Notes: generated by a model from the sequence alone, not told the origin. A stretch of 64,000 bases of DNA from Kitasatospora humi (GCF_020907985.1 NZ_JAJJPA010000001.1:310001-374000); one strand, 5' to 3'; shown: positions 16,388 through 24,669, counted from the stretch's first letter. Numbers and translations: made by a program.

Positions 16388-17107
16388 GTGCAATTCACCT
16401 CGGAACTGCTCCTCGATGACGGCGTCCTCGAACGCCAGTTCAGCCTCGGGGAGACCCCCGGCACCCTGTGGACGCCTGGATCCGCACCGGCTCCGCTGAT
16501 CCTGATGGCCCACAACAACGGCCTGCCCAAGGGCGAACCCCGGTTGGTGGCCCGGGCCCGGCACACTGCGGCGTGCGGTTACGCGGTGGCCACCATCGAC
16601 GCCCCCGGCTGCGGTGACCGGCCCCGTTCCGCCGCCGACGAGCAGGCCCGCGCCGACCTCCGCCGAGCGATGCGGGCCGGCCGGCCGGTCGATGAGATCT
16701 TCGAGTCCTTCGTCGGCCCGCTGGTCGAAAAGGCGGTCCCGGAATGGCGGACCACCCTGGACGCCCTCCTCTCGCTGCCCGAAATCGACGGCCCGGTCGG
16801 GTACTCGGGGTGGACCGCCGTCGGCATCCGGCTGGCAGTGGTCGAGCCGCGCATCGCGGCCGCCGGCTTCTTCGCCGGTGGTTACGTGCCCCGCGCCCAG
16901 CGGGAGGAGGCCCGGCAGGTCACCATTCCGCTGCTGTTCCTGCTGCAGTGGGACGACGAGGGCAACCCCCGGCAGCGGGCCCTGGACCTGTTCGACGCCT
17001 TCGGCAGCAAGGCCAAGACGCTGCACGCCAATCCGGGCGGCCATGTCGGCACCCCGTGGTTCGAAGTGGAGGACGGGGTCCGGTTCTACGGCCGGCACCT
17101 GAAGTGA
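16388..17107 (+). CDS. Dienelactone-hydrolase-like alpha/beta hydrolase
   Basis: 239-residue cytosolic protein with alpha/beta hydrolase layout. The strand-3 loop is PLILMAHNNGLPKG, then YAVATIDAPGCGDRP, a lid-like helical insert, the nucleophile region GPVGYSGWTAVGIRLAVVEPRIAAAGFF, the acid region LLFLLQWDDEGNPRQRALDLF, and a terminal His in NPGGHVGTP. The nucleophile elbow lacks a clean G-x-S-x-G: Ser is present in G-Y-S-G-W but the last Gly is Trp. Activity is therefore less certain than the fold. The GTG at 16388 has AAAGG seven bases upstream. The substrate is unknown. Confidence 0.82.
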   Translation: MQFTSELLLDDGVLERQFSLGETPGTLWTPGSAPAPLILMAHNNGLPKGEPRLVARARHTAACGYAVATIDAPGCGDRPRSAADEQARADLRRAMRAGRPVDEIFESFVGPLVEKAVPEWRTTLDALLSLPEIDGPVGYSGWTAVGIRLAVVEPRIAAAGFFAGGYVPRAQREEARQVTIPLLFLLQWDDEGNPRQRALDLFDAFGSKAKTLHANPGGHVGTPWFEVEDGVRFYGRHLK

Positions 17108-17563
17108 GGCCGGGCCGTCAGCCCGGCGGCAGACGGTAGGCGCCGGCCAGGACGCCGCTCGTCGAGGACAGCCCTCCGGCCCGCCTCGACGAGCGATGGC
17201 CGGCAGACGCACACCGGCGCATCGCACGCCACTGCGGGGTGAAGCCGAGGTCTGCGGTGCGCCCTTCGGACAGCGACGCCATCCGCTTGGCGGGGCTGAC
17301 GGGGCTTCGGGTCGTGCGCCGGAAGGTGCGCTGGAGCCGCGTCGTCTCGCTGGATGTTCATCTCGCCGACAAAGAGCTACCTGGTTGACCTCCTGGTGGC
17401 GCTCCGCCCCGGACGTTGTGCGGAAGCAATGATTCAGGTGGCGCCGGGTGCGCAGTCTGGCCGCGGCCGCGGCCGCGGAGCCGATGTCCGACAGGAGCGG
17501 TCAGCTGAGACCAGGTGAGTGTCCCTTCCTCGCGGCCGGACCGATGTCCTAGGGTCGATCGCC
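17108..17563. other. Intergenic region, possible decayed coding sequence
   Basis: 456 bp with no intact gene. The plus-strand frame ending with TGA at 17385 reads like a coding remnant (residues such as LAGLTGLRVVRRKVRW and VVSLDVHLADKELPG) but has no start or family that I can name. Confidence 0.3.
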
Positions 17564-18052
17564 ATGACGAAGCTGATGCGCGCCGTTCGCTTGGAACCGA
17601 TGACCGAGGACGAGTTCGGCCCCTGGGCCGATCCGCAGATCGCGAGGTATGCGGAGGCGAAGGTCCGGGCGGGGGCCTGGTCCCCGGAGGAAGCGCCGGC
17701 GAAGTCCCGCGAGAACTTCCACCGGTACCTGTCGAAGGGGCTCGCGACGCCCGGGCACCATGTGTGGGTGGCGCGCGACGGGGTGACGGGTGAGCGGGTC
17801 GGGACGCTGTGGCTCGAGATCCGCTCGTCCGCGGCCCACTCGGAGGCCTATGTCTGCTACGTCGAGGTGGACGAGACGCATCGGGGCAAGGGCTACGGCC
17901 GCGCCGTCATGGACGCCGGGGCCGAGGCCGCCCGGCGGCTCGGGGCGGCGTCGATGGCCCTCAACGTCTTCGAGGACAACACCACGGCCTACAACCTCTA
18001 CAGCGCTCTCGGGTACCGGACCACGAGCCGGATCATGCGGCTGGAGCTCTGA
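17564..18052 (+). CDS. GNAT-family N-acetyltransferase
   Basis: 162-residue acetyltransferase. The fold is complete: RLEPMTEDEFGPW at the N-terminus, strand 4 and motif A at EAYVCYVEVDETHRGKGYGRAVMDAGAE (the R-G-K-G-Y-G loop binds the acetyl-CoA pyrophosphate), and motif B at LNVFEDNTTAYNLYSALGYRTTSRIM. ATG 17564 was chosen; ATG 17576 is a close alternative. The acceptor substrate is unknown. The gene is monocistronic. Confidence 0.9.
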   Translation: MTKLMRAVRLEPMTEDEFGPWADPQIARYAEAKVRAGAWSPEEAPAKSRENFHRYLSKGLATPGHHVWVARDGVTGERVGTLWLEIRSSAAHSEAYVCYVEVDETHRGKGYGRAVMDAGAEAARRLGAASMALNVFEDNTTAYNLYSALGYRTTSRIMRLEL

Positions 18053-18220
18053 GGAGCCGGCGCTGACCAGGGGGGAGTGGGAGGCGTTCCGGGCGGGCTC
18101 CGCCGCCGGTGTTTTCCGGACTTGACGTGACGGCGACCTCTCGCGGGGCTGACGTTTAGTCAAGTGAGGGTCTGGCGTAGCGTAATCACGGCAAGACGAC
18201 TGCAGACGGAGGGGACAATC

Positions 18221-19093
18221 ATGAAGATCCTGGTACTCGGCGCCACCGGCTACATCGGCGCCGCCGCGGTTGACCGGCTCGTCCAGGACGGCCACGAGAT
18301 CATCCGCCTGGTGCGTGATTCCGCCAAGATCGCACCCGAACTCCCGCACCGGGTGGGCGACCTGAGCGACCCGGCGTCGCTGGGCGCCGCCGTGACCGAT
18401 GACATCGACGCGGTGGTGCACATCGCCACGCCCACCGGTGACGAGGCGGCGGACTCGGCGGCCATCGACGCGCTGCTGGCGCCGTTGCGCGGGACCGGGC
18501 GGGCGTTCGTGTACACCAGCGGGGTCTGGGTGCTCGGCGCCACCGGCGACGCGCCGGTCGACGAGGAGGCGGCCGCCAACCCGATCCCCATCGTCGGCTA
18601 CCGCCCGCGGATCGAGCAGCAGGTGCTCGACGCGGCGGCGGACGGGGTGCGGGCAACGGTGTTGCGCCCGGGGATCGTGTACGGCAACGGCGGCGGGATC
18701 CCGGCGATGATGGTCGGCTGGGCGCGCGAGCACGGCACCGGGCGGTACGTGGGTACGGCCGGGACCCGCTGGCCCGTGGTGCACGTCGAGGACTTGGCCG
18801 ACCTGTACGCGCTGGCGCTGGGCAAGGACGCGCCCGGCGGTGTGCTGCACGGCGTCGCGTTGGAGGAGGTGCCGGTGGCCGCGCTCGCCGCGGTGGCGGA
18901 CGTCGCCGCGGGCGGCACCGGCCGCGCCGAGCCGTGGCCGGCCGAGGCCGCCACCGCGGCGTTCGGCGCGCTGTTCGCCGAGGCGCTGGGCCTCAACCAG
19001 GTGGTCTCCGCCCAGCGGACCGTCACCGCGCTGGGCTGGCAGCCGAGCCGTCCGCACCCGTTCACCACCCTGGTGGCGGACGCGCGAGGCTGA
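18221..19093 (+). CDS. NAD-dependent epimerase/dehydratase family protein (extended SDR)
   Basis: 290-residue Rossmann protein. The N-terminal MKILVLGATGYIGAAAVDRL is the extended-SDR G-x-x-G-x-x-G dinucleotide site, DDIDAVVHIATPT lies on strand 4, and TSGVWVLG and GYRPRIEQQVLDAA take the place of the S/Y-x3-K region. No Y-x3-K is present, so a short-chain reductase chemistry is doubtful and an atypical or NmrA-like regulatory/reductase role is possible. A GGAGGGG ribosome-binding site sits six bases before ATG 18221. Confidence 0.85.
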   Translation: MKILVLGATGYIGAAAVDRLVQDGHEIIRLVRDSAKIAPELPHRVGDLSDPASLGAAVTDDIDAVVHIATPTGDEAADSAAIDALLAPLRGTGRAFVYTSGVWVLGATGDAPVDEEAAANPIPIVGYRPRIEQQVLDAAADGVRATVLRPGIVYGNGGGIPAMMVGWAREHGTGRYVGTAGTRWPVVHVEDLADLYALALGKDAPGGVLHGVALEEVPVAALAAVADVAAGGTGRAEPWPAEAATAAFGALFAEALGLNQVVSAQRTVTALGWQPSRPHPFTTLVADARG

Positions 19094-19191
19094 GTCTTCG
19101 CTGACGATCGCGTCAGATCCATTGAGGGGTGGCTGGCCACACTCGTACACTCGCGCCGCAGGTCCCCCAACCACCCCTCATGGAGGACTAC

Positions 19192-20703
19192 TTGAAGGCC
19201 ACCACCATGCGCCGCCTGCTGCTCGCGGGTGTCAGCAGCCTGGCCCTCGCAGCCACCGGCGTGCTCGCCGCCCCGGTCGGCAGCGCCACCGCGTCCGCCG
19301 CCTATCCGGCCGTGCACCCCACCGTCGCCGACTACCTGCAGCTGTCGTCCGGTACCACGCCCCCCACCCAGGCCCAGTGCGCGGCGGCCGGCCGGCGGTG
19401 CTTCAGCCCGCAGGCGGTCCGCGCGGCCTACGACGTCGGCCCCTTGTACGCCAACGGCAACGACGGCCGCGGCCAGACCATCGCGATCGTCGACTCCTAC
19501 GGCAGCGACACCATGGCGCACGATCTGCACGTCTTCGACCAGGCCTTCGGCGTCACCGCGATGTGCGGCGAGGAGGGCGTGACCTGCCGGCCGGGCATGC
19601 CGAACTTCAGCGAGCTGCACCTGCAGGGCTCGCCGGCCACCGTGGCACCGCCGCCCACCAGCCAGGGCACCGGGCAGGAGGACAAGGCGGGTTGGGACCT
19701 GGAGGTCGCACTCGACGTGGAGACCGCGCACGCGATGGCTCCCGGCGCCAACATCCTGCTGGTCACCACCCCCACCGCCGAGACCCTGGGCGTCCAGGGC
19801 CTGCCGCAGATGATGGACGCCGAGCAGTACGTGGTCGACCACCACCTGGCGAACGTCATCTCGCAGTCCTTCTCCAGTGACGAGGGGGCGTTCGGCAGCG
19901 AGGCGCCCCTGGAGCACTTGCGGCACGCCTTCGAGTCGGCGGCCCAGAACGGCGTCACGGTGCTCAGCTCGTCCGGCGACGGCGGCTCGGCCGGCTCCAC
20001 CAAGACCCCGGTGAAGTCGGGCGGCACCACCCTGCCCTACCCGTCGGTGGGTTGGCCGGCCTCCGATCCGCTGGTCACCGGCGTCGGCGGCACCTTCCTG
20101 TGCACCGACCCGAACGCGGTGAGCGGACGGACGGCGGACAGCAGTGACAACCCGTCCGCCTGCCAGTCCAACCCCGGTGCGGCCGAGGTCGGTTGGAGCG
20201 GATCCGGCGGCGGCTACAGCCAGTTCTTCGGCAAGCCCGACTACCAGTCGTCGCTGCCCGCCGGCTCCACCGCGATCGGCGCCATGCGCGGCGTCCCGGA
20301 CATCGCGCTGCAGGCCGCGCCCGGTACCGGTGCGCTGGTCTACGTGTCGCTGCCGCCGGACGGCTCCTCCGGCCTCAAGTGCGGTGCCACGGCGTGCAGC
20401 TCGGGCTGGTACGACATCGGGGGAACCTCGCTGGCCTGCCCGGAGACGGCCGGCCTGATCTCGATCGCCGACCAGTTGAACGGCGGCGGGCTGGGCCAGA
20501 TCAATCCGGCGCTGTACAAGTTGAGTTCTGACCCGGCCAAGTACGCCGCCGACTTCAACGACCAGACGCTCGGCAACAACACCACCGACCCGACGGTCCC
20601 GGGCTACCCCGCCACCACCGGCTGGGACCCGATCACCGGCCTCGGCACCCCCGACGCAGCCGCGCTGCTGCCCGACCTGGTCAGCGCGGTGCACGCCGGC
20701 TGA
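19192..20703 (+). CDS. Secreted S53-family (sedolisin-type) serine peptidase
   Basis: 503-residue exported peptidase. The signal peptide (MRRLLLAGVSSLALAATGVLA) is followed at once by the catalytic domain with only a short propeptide (about 60 residues), unlike classical sedolisins. Catalytic residues are visible: Glu171 and Asp175 in WDLEVALDVETAHAMAPGA, an Asp in SSGDGGS, and Ser413 in GGTSLACPETAG. The C-terminal NPALYKL and TGWDPITGLGTPD form the calcium-binding end. The start is TTG 19192, with GGAGG five bases upstream; ATG 19207 is the alternative. A bidirectional 13-bp hairpin follows. Confidence 0.9.
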   Translation: MKATTMRRLLLAGVSSLALAATGVLAAPVGSATASAAYPAVHPTVADYLQLSSGTTPPTQAQCAAAGRRCFSPQAVRAAYDVGPLYANGNDGRGQTIAIVDSYGSDTMAHDLHVFDQAFGVTAMCGEEGVTCRPGMPNFSELHLQGSPATVAPPPTSQGTGQEDKAGWDLEVALDVETAHAMAPGANILLVTTPTAETLGVQGLPQMMDAEQYVVDHHLANVISQSFSSDEGAFGSEAPLEHLRHAFESAAQNGVTVLSSSGDGGSAGSTKTPVKSGGTTLPYPSVGWPASDPLVTGVGGTFLCTDPNAVSGRTADSSDNPSACQSNPGAAEVGWSGSGGGYSQFFGKPDYQSSLPAGSTAIGAMRGVPDIALQAAPGTGALVYVSLPPDGSSGLKCGATACSSGWYDIGGTSLACPETAGLISIADQLNGGGLGQINPALYKLSSDPAKYAADFNDQTLGNNTTDPTVPGYPATTGWDPITGLGTPDAAALLPDLVSAVHAG

Positions 20704-20716
20704 CCCCTGAGCGACC

Positions 20717-20748
20717 GCGGGCCCGCCCGAACCACCGGGCGGGCCCGC
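20717..20748. terminator. Bidirectional hairpin between convergent genes
   Basis: A perfect 13-bp stem (20717-20729 with 20736-20748) with a 6-nt loop, midway between the peptidase and the convergent SDR gene. Confidence 0.8.
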
Positions 20749-20765
20749 GCCGTTGGGGCGAGGCG

Positions 20766-21527
20766 TCAGCGGGCCGACATCCGCAGCGCGCCGTCCATCC
20801 GGATGGTCTCGCCGTTCAGGTAGTCGTGCTCGGCGACCATGGTGACCAGGCGGGCGTACTCCGTCGGGTCGGCCAGCCGCTGCGGGAAGGTGACGCTGGC
20901 GGCGAGCCCGGCCTTCACCTCGTCGCCGAAGCCGGCCATCATCGGGGTGTCCACGATGCCGGGCGCGATGGTGACGACCCGGATGCCGTACTGCGCCAGG
21001 TCGCGGGCGGCGGTGATGGTCATGCCGGCCACGCCCGCCTTGGAGGCGGCGTAGGCGATCTGGCCGACCTGGCCCTCGAAGGCCGCGATCGAGGCGGTGT
21101 TGACGATGAGGCCGCGCTGGCCGTTGCCATCCGGCTCGTGCCGCGCGATGGCCTCGGCGGCCAGCCGCATCACGTTGAAGGTGCCGATCAGGTTGACGTC
21201 GATCACCGTGCGGAACAGGTCGAGGTCGTGGGCGCCCTTGCGGCCGAGGATCCGGGCGGAGGGGGCGATGCCGGCGCAGTTGACGGCGACGCGCAGCCGG
21301 GCGCCGTCGGCTTCGATCCGGGCGAGCGCCTCGCGGACCGGCGCCTCATGGGTGACGTCGGCCGAGAGCAGGGTGACGCCGTCGAGTTGCTCGCCGGCGG
21401 CCTCGATCGCCTTCTCCAGGTCGAGGCCGTAGACGGTGGCACCGCGGGCCGCCAGGGCGGCGGCGGTGGCGGCACCGAGGCCGGAGGCGGCGCCGGTGAC
21501 CAGAGCAGCGGATCCGGTGAGGTCCAT
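20766..21527 (-). CDS. Short-chain dehydrogenase, 3-hydroxyacyl-CoA dehydrogenase type 2-like
   Basis: 253-residue classical SDR. Cofactor site ALVTGAASGLGAATAAALAARG with the following Asp in VYGLDLEKA favours NAD+. The N-A-G motif is VAVNCAGIAPS, catalytic Ser lies in NTASIAAFEGQ, and Tyr/Lys in IAYAASKAGV. LGRKGAHDLDLFRTVIDVNLIGTFNV resembles the 3-hydroxyacyl-CoA dehydrogenase (HSD10-like) branch. It is in an apparent operon after the acyl-CoA dehydrogenase (gap about 50 bases), which suggests fatty-acid or branched-chain acyl-CoA oxidation. Confidence 0.9.
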   Translation of the reverse strand: MDLTGSAALVTGAASGLGAATAAALAARGATVYGLDLEKAIEAAGEQLDGVTLLSADVTHEAPVREALARIEADGARLRVAVNCAGIAPSARILGRKGAHDLDLFRTVIDVNLIGTFNVMRLAAEAIARHEPDGNGQRGLIVNTASIAAFEGQVGQIAYAASKAGVAGMTITAARDLAQYGIRVVTIAPGIVDTPMMAGFGDEVKAGLAASVTFPQRLADPTEYARLVTMVAEHDYLNGETIRMDGALRMSAR

Positions 21528-21577
21528 ATGAGGTTCCTTGGGGGAGTTCCTGGGGTGGCGTCTGAGGTGACGGGCCG

Positions 21578-22717
21578 TCAGCTGGACAGCCCGCGGCTGA
21601 TAACGAGCCGCTGAATCTGGTTGGTTCCCTCGAAGATCTGCATGATCTTGGCTTCGCGCATATAACGTTCAACCGGGAAGTCCCGGGTGTAGCCGTAGCC
21701 GCCGAGCACCTGGACGGCGTCGGTGGTGACCTTCATGGCGGCGTCGGTGGCGATCAGCTTGGCCACGCTGGCCTGGCGGCTGAACGGCCGGCCGGCGTCG
21801 CGGCGCCGGGCCGCGTCCAGGTAGGTGGCCCGGGCCGAGTCGACGGCGGCGGCCATGTCGGCCAGCATGAAGCCGAGCCCCTGGTGGTCGATGATCTTCT
21901 TGCCGAAGGTGGTGCGCTCGTTGGCGTAGTCGACCGCGGCGTCCAGAGCGGCCTGGGCCAGGCCGGTGGCGCAGGCGGCGATGCCGAGGCGGCCGCCGTC
22001 GAGGGCGCTGAAGGCGATCTGCAGCCCTTGGCCCTCGGTGCCGATCAGCCGGTCGGCCTCCAGCACCGCGCCGTCCCAGTAGGCGGCGGTGGTGGGCACC
22101 GCCTGCAGGCCCATCTTCCGCTCGGGGGCGCCGAAGGTGAGGCCCTCGGTGGCGCCGGGCGCCAGGAAGCAGGAGATGCCCTTGCCGCCGGGCGCGGTGC
22201 GGGCGAACAGCGAGTAGAAGTCGGCCCGGCCGCCGTGGGTGATCCAGGCCTTGGTGCCGGTGATCCGGTAGCCGTCCGGGGTGGGCTCGGCCTTGCAGTT
22301 GACCGAGGCGGCGTCGGAGCCGGCCTGCGGCTCGGAGAGGCTGTAGCCGCCGACCATGGCACCGGCCAGCATGTCGGGCAGCCAGCGCTGCTTCTGCTCG
22401 TCGGTGCCGAAGGCGTACAGCGGGTGGCAGGCCAGGGTGTGCACGCTGGTGGCGACCGCGATGGCGGCCCAGCGGGCGGCCAGCTCCTCCAGCACCTGGA
22501 GGTAGACCTCGTACGGCTGGCCGCCGCCGCCGAACTCCTCGGGATAGGGGAGGCTCAGCAGCCCGGCCTGGCCGAGGATGCCGAACAGGCCCTCGGGGTA
22601 GCTCTCGGTGCTCTCGTGCTCTTCGACTCGAGTGGCGAGCTCGCGATCGGCGATCTCGCGGACGAGGGCGATCAGATCCTCTGCGTCCTGGGTGGGGAGC
22701 ATGCGGTCGACGGCCAC
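21578..22717 (-). CDS. Acyl-CoA dehydrogenase
   Basis: 379-residue FAD-dependent acyl-CoA dehydrogenase. Motifs run in the expected order: YPEEFGGGGQPYEVYLQVLEE, GGYSLSEPQAGSDAASVNCKAE (FAD and substrate contacts), KAWITHGGRADFYSLFART, ERTTFGKKIIDHQGLGFMLADM, and QVLGGYGYTRDFPVERYMREAK near the C-terminus. The catalytic Glu lies in the usual C-terminal FEGTNQIQRLVISR segment. GTG 22717 has GGAG five bases upstream; ATG 22702 is possible. It is divergent from a TetR gene, with a 10-bp inverted repeat between them. Confidence 0.94.
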   Translation of the reverse strand: MAVDRMLPTQDAEDLIALVREIADRELATRVEEHESTESYPEGLFGILGQAGLLSLPYPEEFGGGGQPYEVYLQVLEELAARWAAIAVATSVHTLACHPLYAFGTDEQKQRWLPDMLAGAMVGGYSLSEPQAGSDAASVNCKAEPTPDGYRITGTKAWITHGGRADFYSLFARTAPGGKGISCFLAPGATEGLTFGAPERKMGLQAVPTTAAYWDGAVLEADRLIGTEGQGLQIAFSALDGGRLGIAACATGLAQAALDAAVDYANERTTFGKKIIDHQGLGFMLADMAAAVDSARATYLDAARRRDAGRPFSRQASVAKLIATDAAMKVTTDAVQVLGGYGYTRDFPVERYMREAKIMQIFEGTNQIQRLVISRGLSS

Positions 22718-22727
22718 GGCGACTCCA

Positions 22728-22761
22728 AAGCGGTACTCAAGGAGGTACGTCAGTACCGCTT
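22728..22761. promoter_or_regulatory. Putative TetR operator (10-bp inverted repeat)
   Basis: AAGCGGTACT (22728-22737) and AGTACCGCTT (22752-22761) are perfect inverted copies separated by 14 bp, in the acyl-CoA dehydrogenase/TetR divergent gap. This fits repression by the neighbouring TetR protein, possibly relieved by acyl-CoA. Confidence 0.6.
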
Positions 22762-22824
22762 AGCGTAGCGCACGTGGTGACCTGCGGATACGCGGCGCTG
22801 CAAGCGGCCTGTAATACTGGCCGC

Positions 22825-23427
22825 ATGATCGAGTCCTCCGCCGTGGGCGCTCCCAGGCTGACCGGCCGCGGCGCGGCCCGCCGGTCGGAGCTGTTCGACG
22901 AGTTGGTGGCCCTGGTGATCGCCGAGGGCTTCGCCGGGTTCACCCTGGATGAGCTGGCCGCCCGGCTGCACTGCTCCAAGCGCACCCTGTACGGCCTCGC
23001 GGACAGCAAGGAGCAGCTGGTCCGGCGCGTGGCGGTGCACTTCTTCCGGCGCGCCACCGCCCGGGTGGAGGCCGCGCTGGCCGCCGAGACCGACCCGACC
23101 GCCCGGCTCGCGGCCTACCTGCGCGCGGTGGCCGATGAACTCGCGCCCGTCGCACCGGTCTTCTTCGACGACGTGGCAGCGTTCCGGCCCGCCGCCGAGG
23201 TCTATGAGCGCAACACCCGGGCGGCGGCGGGCCGGATCCAGCAGCTGATCGAGGAGGGCGTGGCGGCGGGCGTGTTCCGCGAGGTCCACGTCGCGTTCGC
23301 CGCCGAGGTCATCAGCTCGGTGATGGTCCGCATCCAGCAGCGCCAAGTCGCCGTCGCCACCGGTCTGGCCGACGCGGAGGCCTATGCGCAGCTCGCCGAG
23401 CTGCTGCTGCGCGGGCTCACCCGTTGA
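22825..23427 (+). CDS. TetR-family transcriptional regulator
   Basis: 200-residue regulator. The N-terminal HTH region reads ELFDELVALVIAEGFAGFTLDELAARLHCSKRTLYGLADSKEQLVRRVAVHFF (residues about 20-70). The C-terminal ligand domain is all-helical, with a RIQQLIEEGVAAGVFRE segment typical of the family. ATG 22825 was chosen because the frame upstream overlaps the promoter. It is divergent from the acyl-CoA dehydrogenase/SDR operon and probably represses it. A 21-bp tandem array starts five bases after its stop codon. Confidence 0.9.
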   Translation: MIESSAVGAPRLTGRGAARRSELFDELVALVIAEGFAGFTLDELAARLHCSKRTLYGLADSKEQLVRRVAVHFFRRATARVEAALAAETDPTARLAAYLRAVADELAPVAPVFFDDVAAFRPAAEVYERNTRAAAGRIQQLIEEGVAAGVFREVHVAFAAEVISSVMVRIQQRQVAVATGLADAEAYAQLAELLLRGLTR

Positions 23428-23432
23428 GGTCG

Positions 23433-23516
23433 TTCGGCGATCGGCTGACGTTGTTCGGTGGTCGGCTGATGTTGTGCGACGGTCGGCTGACGTTGATCGG
23501 TGGCCAGGCGACGTCG
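23433..23516. repeat. 21-bp tandem repeat, four copies
   Basis: Four contiguous 21-bp units (23433-23453, 23454-23474, 23475-23495, 23496-23516), centred on GGTCGGCTGACGTTG. The first three are close copies and the fourth is degenerate. The array begins just after the TetR stop codon. Confidence 0.8.
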
Positions 23517-23670
23517 ATTCGGGGCTCAGCCGTGCAGGAGGCGGTCCTCCTCGGTGGTGGCGAGGCGTTGATGCTCGCGCAGCGGCGGCCCGTCAGGCCG
23601 TTGACGGCGAACTCGCACTGCTCGTTGCCGCACTGCGCAAGGTGACCTGTGACATGGTACGTTCCATGCC

Positions 23671-24069
23671 GTGTCCAAGAGTGAAATCGACGCGGTGACC
23701 GCCGAGTTCTTCGGCGCCTTCGACAACCGCGGTGGCAAGCCCGCCGACGTGGACCGGATCCGCCGCCTGATGGTCCCGGGCGGCGTGATCGTCGTGACCC
23801 GTCCGACCTACACCGTCTACACGGTGGAGGAATTCATCGAACCGCGCGAACGCCTTCTGTCCGACGGCCGGTTGGTCGAGTTCTCCGAGTGGGAGACCGC
23901 CGAGCGCACCGAGATCGTCGGCGACCTCGCGACCCGCATCGGCGAGTACCGCAAGTCCGGCCTCCTCGACGGCGAACCGTACGAGGGCGGCGGCACCAAG
24001 CACTTCCACTTCGTCCGCACCCCGGACGGCTGGCGGATCGCCGCCTTCTCCTGGTTCGACCGGCCCTGA
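23671..24069 (+). CDS. NTF2/SnoaL-like protein (DUF4440 type)
   Basis: 132-residue single-domain protein. The pattern fits a cone-shaped NTF2-like fold: an N-terminal helix (IDAVTAEFFGAFDNRGG), VDRIRRLMVPGGVIVVTRP, YTVEEFIEPRERLLSDGRLVEFSEWE, and a C-terminal strand pair HFHFVRTPDGWRIAAFSWFDRP. These proteins are enzymes or ligand binders of varied function, and no catalytic set stands out here. The start is GTG 23671. It converges with the DUF4345 gene across an imperfect 43-bp direct repeat. Confidence 0.82.
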   Translation: MSKSEIDAVTAEFFGAFDNRGGKPADVDRIRRLMVPGGVIVVTRPTYTVYTVEEFIEPRERLLSDGRLVEFSEWETAERTEIVGDLATRIGEYRKSGLLDGEPYEGGGTKHFHFVRTPDGWRIAAFSWFDRP

Positions 24070-24094
24070 AATCGACGCTCCCGGCGGTTCGGCG

Positions 24095-24196
24095 GTCGCC
24101 GGAGGGCTCGGTCGACGTCCGCCGTGCCGAAGGGCGCGATCGGCGGGTCGTCAGTCGCCGGAGGGCTCGGTCAGCGTCCGCCGTGCCGAAGGGCGC
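24095..24196. repeat. 43-bp direct duplication across convergent gene ends
   Basis: Copy 1 at 24095-24137 (intergenic, after the NTF2-like gene) and copy 2 at 24154-24196 (coding for the C-terminal tail of the DUF4345 protein) match at 41 of 43 positions, 59 bp apart. It looks like a recent local duplication that left one copy outside the gene. Confidence 0.8.
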
Positions 24197-24579
24197 TCGG
24201 CCGCCGCCCGCTCATCGGCGTTCGCCAGCCAGAAGTAGACGGGCGGCAGGGTCAGTTCGACGACCATCAGGAGCACCTGGAACCACTGCGGCCAGCCGTG
24301 CGCGGCCACCGACAGCAGGCGGGCCAGGCCGCCGAGCAGGAAGATCCCGGCCAGCCAGCGGATCGCCTGGGCCGGGATCGGGGCCTGGCGGGCGGCCCAG
24401 AGCCAGGCCAGTCCGTAGCCGGCGAAGACCGCGCCCATGAAGCGGCTCCAATTGTCGACCGTCGCATTGGCGCCGCCGTTGCCCGGGACCGCGGCGACGC
24501 CCGCGACCACATGGAACAGCCCGATCGCCACGCAGGCGAAACCCATGAGCTGTGCGAGCACCTTGAGAGTCCTGGCCAT
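24151..24579 (-). CDS. DUF4345-type small membrane protein
   Basis: 142-residue protein with four hydrophobic helices (LAQLMGFACVAIGLFHVVAG, MGAVFAGYGLAWLWA, IRWLAGIFLLGGLARLLSV, FQVLLMVVELTLPPVYFWLA). GNGGANATVDNWSRFMGAVFAGYG matches the DUF4345 pattern. Function is unknown. ATG 24579 has GGAGGGATC just upstream. It is divergent from a TetR gene with a shared operator and probably TetR-controlled. Its last codons lie in copy 2 of a 43-bp duplication. Confidence 0.85.
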   Translation of the reverse strand: MARTLKVLAQLMGFACVAIGLFHVVAGVAAVPGNGGANATVDNWSRFMGAVFAGYGLAWLWAARQAPIPAQAIRWLAGIFLLGGLARLLSVAAHGWPQWFQVLLMVVELTLPPVYFWLANADERAAAERPSARRTLTEPSGD

Positions 24580-24604
24580 GATCCCTCCGCGCTGACGGTT
24601 ATTC

Positions 24605-24653
24605 GACATGTGTCTACTTGAGCAGCAGTAGAGTGCGTAAGTAGACATGTGTC
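24605..24653. promoter_or_regulatory. Putative TetR operator pair (GACATGTGTC twice)
   Basis: GACATGTGTC occurs at 24605-24614 and 24644-24653. The flanking CTACTT / AAGTA makes the whole stretch a larger imperfect dyad over both promoters of the DUF4345/TetR pair. The second copy overlaps the GTG at 24649, which argues for the ATG 24670 start. Confidence 0.6.
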
Positions 24654-24669
24654 AAGTACTCTGGCGCTC

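Noticed and set aside
17196..17432. Small plus-strand gene of 78 codons
   Set aside because: No ribosome-binding site, no family, and another frame in the same stretch looks more coding-like; left as intergenic.
23433..23516. CRISPR array
   Set aside because: The 21-bp units are contiguous with no spacers and no cas genes are present; it is a simple tandem repeat.
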